This document shows, piece after piece, positions 1 through 5,162 of a DNA stretch of 5,162 nucleotides. Source of the DNA: Candidatus Poribacteria bacterium (GTDB lineage: Bacteria; Poribacteria; WGA-4E; WGA-3G). Every line of letters starts with the position of its first letter. Within the stretch, counting starts at the first letter, position 1. The DNA lies in contig JAPPMR010000290.1 of assembly GCA_028818995.1 (NCBI GenBank), positions 1-5,162 of the forward strand, in the 5' to 3' direction. The position numbers and the translations under genes are program-made. Under the pieces are notes generated by a model. That model ran no database searches. It was not told the DNA's origin and was given only the letters and a program-made list of their open reading frames with translations.

Positions 1-2
1 AT

Positions 3-83
3 GTCAATGTAGACACTGACGATGTGCTGCGGGATATTGATTACCGTGAAGACTATGAACGTGCCCTACGCGAGAAAAGATAA
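3..83 (+). CDS. C-terminal end of an upstream protein, partial
   Basis: An open frame enters from the left edge and ends at TAA 81-83, giving 26 residues that are rich in Asp, Glu and Arg and finish in YERALREKR. The tail is hydrophilic, with no membrane segment or motif, so I cannot name the family. The gene sits 34 bases before the MoxR ATPase on the same strand and is probably in the same operon. Because the second gene downstream is a MalG-type permease, one possibility is that this is another component of the transporter, but nothing in these residues proves it. The other two forward frames lack similar character. The short length is the main reason for caution. Confidence 0.5.
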   Translation, partial: VNVDTDDVLRDIDYREDYERALREKR

Positions 84-117
84 CTCAAAGGAAATTTGGA
101 TTTACAACTCTTAAACT

Positions 118-1002
118 ATGTTTGAATCAATTGAAAACGTCCAGGCTTTATGTGAAAAACAAGCATACATCGCAGATAAGGGTTTAGCGACAACGCTTTA
201 TCTTGCACATCATCTCAAAAAACCGATCTTTTTAGAAGGCGAACCCGGTGTCGGAAAAACTGAGGTTGCTAAAGTGCTTGCAGATGCAACTGGTGCAAAG
301 TTGATTCGGTTGCAGTGTTATGAAGGCTTGGATGTGAACAGTGCATTGTATGAATGGAACTATACGCGACAGATTTTGCAACTTCGTATAGATGAAGCAC
401 AAGGACGCGACAAAAAAGAGATTGGAACAGATATTTTCAGCGAAAAATTTTTGTTAAAACGACCACTACTTGAAGCAATTCAAGGGAACGGAGATGTCCC
501 ACCTGTCCTGCTTATTGATGAAGTTGATCGGAGTGATAGCGAATTTGAGGCATTCCTGCTTGAAATCTTATCTGACTTCCAAATCACGATACCTGAAATT
601 GGCACGATCCGGGCAAAACAGATCCCTTACGTTGTGTTGACCTCAAATCGGACGCGCGAGGTGCATGAAGCACTCAAACGACGGTGCCTCTATCAATGGA
701 TTGATTACCCGACCGTAGAGAAGGAATTGGCGATTGTTCAGACAAAACTGCCACAAATCAATGAACACCTTGCACAACAGTTATGTGAGATGATGCAACT
801 GTGGCGTGAAGGGGATTTTTATAAAAAACCGGGGATTGCAGAAACATTAGACTGGGGGTTAGCAATTTTAGCACTCGGTAAAACACAATTGGATGCGGAT
901 ATCGTCGCTGAAACCCTTGGATGTGTTTTCAAATATCAGGATGATATTCAACGTGCTCGCGCCGCGGAATTAAGTGAGCAAACAGATGAACCAAAGCAAT
1001 AA
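118..1002 (+). CDS. MoxR/CoxD-like AAA+ ATPase
   Basis: A 294-residue AAA+ ATPase of the MoxR type, expected to be a cytoplasmic ring-forming chaperone that remodels or helps mature partner proteins, often oxidoreductases or von Willebrand A (VWA) proteins. Visible motifs are Walker A GEPGVGKT (residues 41-48), Walker B LLIDEVD (131-137), sensor 1 in LTSN (174-177), and a likely arginine finger in ALKRRC (185-190). The C-terminal part (about 200-285) is helical and matches the usual lid position. Length is normal for CoxD-like members. The start is fixed by an in-frame TAA at 112-114 directly before ATG 118. There is no Shine-Dalgarno sequence at the normal distance; the nearest, AAGGAAA at about 88-94, is too far away. 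Its last codons overlap the next gene, which suggests translational coupling. The customary VWA partner is not in this window. Family assignment is firm, while the client protein is unknown. Confidence 0.93.
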   Translation: MFESIENVQALCEKQAYIADKGLATTLYLAHHLKKPIFLEGEPGVGKTEVAKVLADATGAKLIRLQCYEGLDVNSALYEWNYTRQILQLRIDEAQGRDKKEIGTDIFSEKFLLKRPLLEAIQGNGDVPPVLLIDEVDRSDSEFEAFLLEILSDFQITIPEIGTIRAKQIPYVVLTSNRTREVHEALKRRCLYQWIDYPTVEKELAIVQTKLPQINEHLAQQLCEMMQLWREGDFYKKPGIAETLDWGLAILALGKTQLDADIVAETLGCVFKYQDDIQRARAAELSEQTDEPKQ

Positions 1003-2692
1003 ACACCGACGTGTTCAGAAAAAAATCTTTATCGGTATCGGATATCCACTTCTTATTGTTGCTGCTTTTTGCACGATGGTACCACTTTTATGGTTATTAA
1101 GTTCATCTTTCAAAACAGCCGATGAAGTTTTTACAGTACCGATTCGGTGGTTTCCTAAACTGCCACCGCGTGTAACATCTTCACCTTATGTCGTCACCAA
1201 TACCTATCCAAAAATTACAAAACCTAATTCAGTTGATTCTGATGTGTGGCAAAATCTGCAATCCGAATTAGAACAGACAATCTGGAAAAATGTACAGGAA
1301 CACATAGCAGAAAATCCACAATTTGCAAGTTCTGCTATGTCTGAGGATTTACAAACTGAAATGATAAAAGGTCTATGGCAGCAGCATGTTGTGCCGCTCT
1401 CGCCTGAAGTGTGGAATGGTACAACAGAGTCTATTGTCAAAACAGTAGAGAGTTCAATTATCCCTGAAACGATCGAAACGATCTTGAACTCAGTCTATCG
1501 TCAGGTTAAATTAGGCACTATTGAAATTGAAGATATAGAATTCAACCGAATGGAAGTAGAGGCTACAAAATGGGAAGCCGATTCAGATACATTACAGCAG
1601 ATTCAAGATTCTGATGTTCTGGAACCGATTACCGCTTTATCTTATGATTATCAAGATAAGAATAACGTCCGCTTGACAACAACGATTTCGTCTCCTGTTC
1701 CAATAGACCGAATCCGTCGGATTATACTACCAGTTCGTGGGGATGCGTCATATCATCACCTTTCTTTAAATGTTTCGGCGAACGGTACTACCTATCAACC
1801 GACGCATCCTTTTGTTTTAGACACTGCACTACAGCAGGACACCACATGGCGGTTGCATGGGATTCCCGGTGAGTTAGAATCATCACACATCCTGATGCAG
1901 CGAATTGAGACAAATGATGAAACTGTAAAACCTGACGTGCCATTCGAAACAGACGCTGAAAACAGGTTAATCCTACAGTTAACAATTCATCGTCCAGGAT
2001 ATCTGTTGATTGTATGGAATAAACTTACTTCTAACTATCGCAATTTGTGGCAGACAGTACCATATAATCGGTATTTTATCAACAGCGTCTTCATTGCGAC
2101 TGCTTCAACGCTACTCACACTGTTTTTCTGTTCGCTCGGTGGGTATGCGTTTGCGAAATATCAGTTCCGTGGGAAGACAATTCTGTTCGGTATCCTACTT
2201 GCGTCCATGATGGTGCCGTTTCAGGTATTGCTCGTTCCGTTGTTTGGATTAATGTATGATATTGGTTGGCTTAATAGCTACAAAGCAATTATTATCCCAT
2301 TTTCAGTAGGGGCATTCGGCGTGTTTCTGATGCGTCAATTTATTGTCACTATTCCATCAGAACTGCTGGATGCTGCACGGATTGATGGCTGCTCCGAATT
2401 TGGCATATACTATCGAATTGTCCTACCTATTATCAAACCTGCACTTGGTGCGTTGACAATTTATTCATTTTTGAGTTCGTGGAACGGGTATCTTTGGCCT
2501 CTCATTGTTTTACGGGATGAAGCAAAATATACACTACCTATTGGGTTAGCAAATCTGATCGGTATCTATCGTCAAGATTACGGGATGTTGATGGCAGGAA
2601 CGCTGTTATCGCTGCTGCCAATCGTCATACTCTTTTTGGCAATGCAACGTGAATTTGTGCAAGGGATTACACTTGGAAGCGTTAAGGAGTAA
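974..2692 (+). CDS. MalG-type ABC sugar permease with large TM1-TM2 insertion
   Basis: Inner-membrane permease of a carbohydrate-type ABC importer (binding-protein-dependent transport family, MalG-like). TM1 lies at residues 18-42, followed by the usual FKTADEVF stretch and a Trp-Phe-Pro segment (59-61). The family then normally moves straight to an N-Y-x-x-L segment, which appears here only at 354-358. TM2-TM6 lie at about 369-395, 402-428, 437-457, 487-509 and 537-558. The EAA loop that docks the ATPase subunit is clear at 462-489 (ELLDAARIDG, then RIVLPIIKP). At 572 residues it is about twice the usual 270-300, and the excess is the insertion between TM1 and TM2. The listed start is GTG 974, with a weak GGA at 966-968, overlapping the ATPase gene by 29 bases. 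ATG 986, with AAGTGAG at 972-978, is an equally good start and would remove four residues. The partner permease, binding protein and ATPase are not seen. Substrate is unknown. Confidence 0.93.
   Translation: MSKQMNQSNKHRRVQKKIFIGIGYPLLIVAAFCTMVPLLWLLSSSFKTADEVFTVPIRWFPKLPPRVTSSPYVVTNTYPKITKPNSVDSDVWQNLQSELEQTIWKNVQEHIAENPQFASSAMSEDLQTEMIKGLWQQHVVPLSPEVWNGTTESIVKTVESSIIPETIETILNSVYRQVKLGTIEIEDIEFNRMEVEATKWEADSDTLQQIQDSDVLEPITALSYDYQDKNNVRLTTTISSPVPIDRIRRIILPVRGDASYHHLSLNVSANGTTYQPTHPFVLDTALQQDTTWRLHGIPGELESSHILMQRIETNDETVKPDVPFETDAENRLILQLTIHRPGYLLIVWNKLTSNYRNLWQTVPYNRYFINSVFIATASTLLTLFFCSLGGYAFAKYQFRGKTILFGILLASMMVPFQVLLVPLFGLMYDIGWLNSYKAIIIPFSVGAFGVFLMRQFIVTIPSELLDAARIDGCSEFGIYYRIVLPIIKPALGALTIYSFLSSWNGYLWPLIVLRDEAKYTLPIGLANLIGIYRQDYGMLMAGTLLSLLPIVILFLAMQREFVQGITLGSVKE
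1169..2029 (+). other. Insertion domain in the permease (extracytoplasmic)
   Basis: This segment encodes about residues 66-352 of the permease, between the conserved W-F-P segment after TM1 and the conserved N-Y-R-N-L segment before TM2. By topology it lies outside the cytoplasmic membrane. The first part (about 83-180) is hydrophilic and looks helical, with several Trp and many Glu and Gln. The second part (about 218-348) alternates polar and hydrophobic residues, as in a beta sandwich, ending in RLILQLTIHRPGYLLIVW. No hydrophobic stretch is long enough for another membrane helix. The reading frame is unbroken on both sides, so this is a real protein insertion and not a frameshift or gene fusion error. 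The maltose transporter has an analogous extra periplasmic domain in MalF (P2), which contacts the binding protein, but it sits in a different loop. The function here is inferred only. Confidence 0.8.
2684..2690 (+). promoter_or_regulatory. Ribosome binding site of the Rieske gene
   Basis: AAGGAGT lies 7 bases before ATG 2698 and overlaps the last codons and stop of the permease gene (TAA 2690-2692). It is the best Shine-Dalgarno match in the window, whereas the ATPase gene has none and the permease only a weak one. The Rieske protein is therefore probably made at a higher rate per transcript than the two genes before it. Confidence 0.75.
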
Positions 2693-2697
2693 ACACA

Positions 2698-3012
2698 ATG
2701 TCTGAATGGACAACGGTCACAAAAACATCAGCGATTAAGGAAGGACGCGGTAAATCCTTTACCGTCAACGGAAGGCGGATCGCTATTTTGAATGAAAACG
2801 GCAAGTTTTGTGCTGTGGATAATACCTGTCCGCATGCAATGGGTTCGCTTGGTCGTGGAAGGATACGGAACGGTATTGTTGTTTGTCCTGTTCACGGATA
2901 TGCTTATAATGCAGAGACTGGTGAATGTCAAACTGATCCGCGTCTGAGGATCAGAACCTATCCTATTATCGTAGAGGATGAAGAAATAAAAGTGAAAACT
3001 GAATCGGAATAG
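2698..3012 (+). CDS. Rieske [2Fe-2S] ferredoxin-like protein
   Basis: A 104-residue soluble single-domain Rieske protein. The cluster ligands are the pair in CPH (Cys44, His46) and the pair in CPVH (Cys63, His66), separated by 16 residues, which is the standard C-x-H ... C-x-x-H pattern. After the second pair comes GYAYNAETGEC, the segment usual in oxygenase ferredoxins and NirD-like small subunits. There is no signal peptide or membrane anchor, so it should act in the cytoplasm as an electron carrier or as a small redox subunit. No oxygenase, ferredoxin reductase or nitrite reductase large subunit is in the window, so its partner is unknown. It starts 5 bases after the permease stop with a strong ribosome binding site and ends 11 bases before the hydrolase ATG, so it is placed within the operon. 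Length and motifs are complete. Confidence 0.94.
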   Translation: MSEWTTVTKTSAIKEGRGKSFTVNGRRIAILNENGKFCAVDNTCPHAMGSLGRGRIRNGIVVCPVHGYAYNAETGECQTDPRLRIRTYPIIVEDEEIKVKTESE

Positions 3013-3013
3013 C

Positions 3014-3020
3014 AGAGGTG
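3014..3020 (+). promoter_or_regulatory. Ribosome binding site that decides the hydrolase start
   Basis: AGAGGTG ends 3 bases before ATG 3024. The GTG inside it (3018) is an in-frame alternative start that would add two residues, but nothing resembling a Shine-Dalgarno sequence precedes that GTG. The placement favours ATG 3024, although the spacing is on the short side. Confidence 0.55.
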
Positions 3021-3023
3021 AAT

Positions 3024-4106
3024 ATGAAAAGAGTTCTAAAATTTGTGCTTATAGGTGTTGGGGGCATCATAGTATTGGTAGGTATTGCTGCAGTTTATAT
3101 GTTCTGGCAGATGGGACAACCTCTCTATAAGTTCGGTTCTGTCAGTGAGGCTGAAAACTTACGAGGCCCATTAGACCCGCCAGAGCAGACCGATTTATCT
3201 GTATGGCGTGTAGAATCTGATATATCCCTTCATTTTGATGTATATGGAGAAGGTAAGCCTGTCATCATCGTTCACGGTGGTCCAGGAATTCCTTATCCAA
3301 ACGCATGGAAAGGGTTAAAATCGTTAGAGGAGCAATACGCTTTCTATTACTATCATCAACGTGGTGCGGGGAACTCAACCAGACCTATTGACCGTTTTGA
3401 GTCAAAGAACTATCCAAAAAACATGACGAAACTTGAACAAACGCTTGGGATCGGTGCACAGATTGCAGATATTGAACGTATTCGCCGTATCCTCAAAGAA
3501 GAGAAGTTATTGTTAATAGGACATTCCTTTGGCGGTTTTATTGCTGCACTCTACGCAGCGGAATTTCCAGAACAGGTTGAAAAACTGATACTTGTTGCAC
3601 CCGCAGGCATGCTGACACCGCCGCAGAAAGGGAACAATATCTTTGATAATGTCCGGTTCAGAATTCCCGCAGAAGAACAAACCAAGTATGATTCGCTCGT
3701 AAAGGAATACTTAAATTTCGGCAGTATCTTCTAAAAATCGGATGCTGATCTTGTAGATTTACATACGCAAGTGGGGCGCTATCTCTTAAAAGGGATGGGA
3801 TACGATATCTCTCTTATGGATGCGTCACCTACTCCCGGTGGATGGAGTACATTTGCAGTTTACTTTAGCATTGGTAGATCACCGAATTACCGCGATGCTG
3901 TTGCAAACATCACAGCACCGACCCTAATTCTGCACGGGGATGATGACGATATTTCACTAAATGGAAGCAAGGAGTACGAAGAATTTATTCCTGATGCGAA
4001 GTTTATGTCTATCGACTGTCCAGATGCCCCTTCAGTATCAGGACACTTTATATTCGACGATTGTCCAGATCAGTTTGGTGAAGCCGTTAGAGAATTCCTT
4101 GACTGA
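3024..4106 (+). pseudogene. Membrane-anchored alpha/beta hydrolase (proline iminopeptidase type), interrupted by in-frame TAA
   Basis: Read through one TAA (3732-3734), this frame gives about 360 residues of an alpha/beta hydrolase resembling the prolyl aminopeptidase (S33) group. Residues are numbered from GTG 3018. A positively charged N-terminus and a hydrophobic helix (about 8-30) form a signal anchor, so the domain should sit outside the cytoplasmic membrane. Then follow the oxyanion segment HGGPG (86-90), HQRGAGNST (113-121), and the nucleophile elbow GHSFG with Ser170. The acid falls in HGDDDD (306-311, probably Asp310) and the histidine in SGHF (His343). Both halves are in the same frame with no gap in homology-like content, so the lesion looks like one base change, such as TCA to TAA. 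The product as written stops at 238 residues and lacks the acid and histidine, so it should be inactive. The restart candidate GTG 3771 has no ribosome binding site. Sequencing error is the main alternative; readthrough is less likely. Confidence 0.82.
3732..3734 (+). other. Premature in-frame TAA in the hydrolase gene
   Basis: The codon follows GSIF and precedes KSDADLVDL in the same frame, in the region between the nucleophile and the catalytic acid. Bases around it (CTTCTAAAAATCGG) include a run of five A after the T. A frameshift is not needed to explain the break, because the frame is the same before and after it. TAA is used as a normal terminator by the ATPase and permease genes here, so a recoded genetic code is not supported. 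Confidence 0.85.
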
Positions 4107-5008
4107 CGAAAAAACGTCTCTATTTTTGAAGCATGCTCAGTGAAGTCTCTTTCTGCTAACGATTTTAAATTTTCTAACTGCACAACTGTATCTATATCCC
4201 AAAAATCTATTGGCGGATCAATCCGTAAATAGTTATTTTTCAGTAGGAGTTTCACCATATTTGCGGATGCATGAGATTGCAACGTCATCACATAAGAGAT
4301 TAACTTTATACCGCCCCACCCCAACAAAAACCCCCAACCTCGTCTTGGACGATACATAGCAGTTGAGTGTCCAGTGCCAATGGACATTATTTTAACCTGA
4401 GTCGCTTGTTTGCCAAAGTTTGTGAGTGCTTCTGTATAGGCGGCAACAGAAGGGTTGTTTGCCCATAAACCACCATCTGCTAACAGATGATTCTTGATAT
4501 GTTTAGGTGCGAAAAATGTCGGCGCAGCACAGGAGGCAACGATTGCATCTCGTAAACAGACATCCCCGTCCGAATAATCGGATTCCCCAAGTTTTTCTGT
4601 ATAATTCGATCTAAAAATGTGCAGTTCACTTTTTGTAATTTCTGAAGTTGTAATCATCAAAGGTTTTGATATTTCTGAGAGGGGTATTGCGGGGATATGT
4701 TTAGCGATTATCTGCGCGAGGTTTTCGTTTGAATATTTGCTGAAAAACAACGGATTCCGATACCACCTTTCCCGAAATATATCCGGTGCTTCAATCTCAA
4801 AGAGTTCAACAATCTCATCCATCGGAATATCGGAGACAACAGCACCAGCGATAATTGCGCCAGTGCTTGTCCCAACGATGAGATCAAAACAGTCTTTAAT
4901 ACGCACGTCAAGCAGCTGCTCTACTTTGTTTAGGAGTTGGGCAGAGTAGATGCCGCGGGTGCCGCCGCCATCTAAAGCGAGGATGTGAAAGGTATCCGTA
5001 TTGTTCAT
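4070..5008 (-). CDS. Patatin-like phospholipase
   Basis: A 312-residue patatin-fold lipid acyl hydrolase with a Ser-Asp dyad, expected to cleave acyl chains from phospholipids or related lipids. Numbered from ATG 5008, it shows the glycine-rich oxyanion motif DGGGTRG (13-19), the nucleophile elbow GTSTG with Ser48, and the catalytic Asp178 in DGG (178-180), followed by LWANNP (181-186). No signal peptide is seen, so it is probably cytoplasmic or membrane-peripheral. The frame stays open upstream to about 5146, but ATG 5008 is preferred: GAAGAGAAG lies 5 bases before it, the patatin fold starts 7 residues in, and the longer N-terminus would cross the likely promoter. The gene is convergent with the hydrolase, and its last 11 codons plus stop lie antisense to the hydrolase end. 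Similar patatins serve as effectors in CBASS defence (CapV), but no nucleotide cyclase gene is adjacent, so a housekeeping or secretion-independent lipase role is equally possible. Confidence 0.92.
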   Translation of the reverse strand: MNNTDTFHILALDGGGTRGIYSAQLLNKVEQLLDVRIKDCFDLIVGTSTGAIIAGAVVSDIPMDEIVELFEIEAPDIFRERWYRNPLFFSKYSNENLAQIIAKHIPAIPLSEISKPLMITTSEITKSELHIFRSNYTEKLGESDYSDGDVCLRDAIVASCAAPTFFAPKHIKNHLLADGGLWANNPSVAAYTEALTNFGKQATQVKIMSIGTGHSTAMYRPRRGWGFLLGWGGIKLISYVMTLQSHASANMVKLLLKNNYLRIDPPIDFWDIDTVVQLENLKSLAERDFTEHASKIETFFRQSRNSLTASPN

Positions 5009-5033
5009 TGAATCTTCTCTTCGTTCATTTGTC

Positions 5034-5062
5034 ATAATCAAATTACCACATCTTTTTGCCAA
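5034..5062 (-). promoter_or_regulatory. Putative sigma-70-type promoter of the patatin gene
   Basis: On the minus strand TTGGCA (5062-5057, five of six matches to the -35 consensus) is followed after 17 bases by GATTAT (5039-5034, four of six matches to the -10 consensus). Transcription would start near 5027 and give a leader of about 20 bases containing GAAGAGAAG before ATG 5008. The in-frame ATG at 5035 overlaps the -10 element, so it could not be translated from this promoter. The match is by eye only, and such matches occur by chance in AT-rich DNA. Confidence 0.4.
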
Positions 5063-5162
5063 AATCAACTGATGGGTGTGTAAAGTTTTGGTACAAAGCA
5101 TATTGTCGGTTGAGTTTCGCTTTGCCTTCCCGATGGACACCTTCAATTAGGACGTTTTACAC
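5063..5162. other. Gene-free edge region with a short inverted repeat
   Basis: No complete gene is seen from the patatin promoter to the window edge. GTGTAAA at 5078-5084 is repeated in inverted form as TTTACAC at 5156-5162, enclosing 71 bases. On the minus strand a 36-codon frame from 5153 to a TAA at 5045-5043 reads like a normal protein tail (it ends VDFGKKMW), but a TAA at 5159-5157 lies just before it and it has no start codon or ribosome binding site. This could be a relic of a gene or of a repeated element, or chance. Confidence 0.3.

Noticed and set aside
1204..1440. Minus-strand open frame opposite the permease insertion
   Set aside because: It has no ribosome site or family motif and lies entirely antisense to a well-supported gene. 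It is a shadow frame, as are the frames at 1788-1985, 2728-2931 and 4617-4949.
1466..1483. Tandem 9-base repeat GAAACGATC x2
   Set aside because: It lies in frame within the permease insertion and encodes ETIETI. Two short copies are expected by chance or local duplication, and no larger array exists.
3732..3734. Reassigned TAA codon or programmed readthrough
   Set aside because: TAA ends the ATPase and permease genes normally, and TAA is generally the least leaky stop. A point mutation or sequencing error is simpler.
3771..4106. Independent small gene made of the second half of the hydrolase
   Set aside because: It would start at GTG with no ribosome binding site, in the same frame as the upstream half, and contains only the Asp and His of a catalytic triad. 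It is the downstream remnant of one gene.
4105..4127. Terminator-like hairpin GACG-AAAAAA-CGTC followed by a T-rich run
   Set aside because: The stem is only 4 base pairs and lies inside the patatin coding region. It is too weak to call as a terminator.
4070..5008. Patatin as the effector of a CBASS-type anti-phage system
   Set aside because: CapV-type patatins sit beside a CD-NTase gene and sometimes accessory genes. The neighbours seen here are a broken hydrolase and a gene-free edge, so motif similarity alone does not support it.

Overview
The window looks like bacterial chromosome from an uncultured, moderately AT-rich lineage (judged by eye, not measured). Start codons are ATG or GTG, genes are packed tightly on one strand, stops are standard (TAA, TAG, TGA), and Shine-Dalgarno signals vary in strength. 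The mix of a MoxR-type ATPase, a sugar-type ABC permease with a very large extra domain, a lone Rieske protein and a patatin would fit Candidatus Poribacteria or a related marine or sponge-associated group. That assignment is a guess from gene content and not from any marker gene.

Layout. Positions 3-83 are the last 26 codons of an upstream gene. They are followed on the + strand by a MoxR/CoxD-like AAA+ ATPase (118-1002), a MalG-type ABC permease (974-2692) that overlaps it, a small Rieske [2Fe-2S] protein (2698-3012), and a membrane-anchored alpha/beta hydrolase of the proline iminopeptidase type (3024-4106). The hydrolase is cut by an in-frame TAA at 3732-3734. Gaps are 5-11 bases or negative, so positions 118-4106 are probably one transcript. 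A patatin-like phospholipase (5008-4070) faces the other way, and its 3' end overlaps the end of the hydrolase by 37 bases. It has a plausible sigma-70-type promoter just upstream, inside a roughly 150-base gene-free stretch that runs to the window edge.

How the genes might work together. The permease would be half of a membrane channel for sugar or sugar-like solutes. Its partner permease and binding protein are not in the window and could lie upstream. The Rieske protein is an electron carrier whose partner enzyme is also absent. No shared pathway can be read from the window. The two most notable features are the roughly 290-residue extracytoplasmic insertion between TM1 and TM2 of the permease, and the clean single-stop interruption of the hydrolase. 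I found no CRISPR array, tRNA, rRNA or complete mobile element, and no convincing multi-gene defence system.
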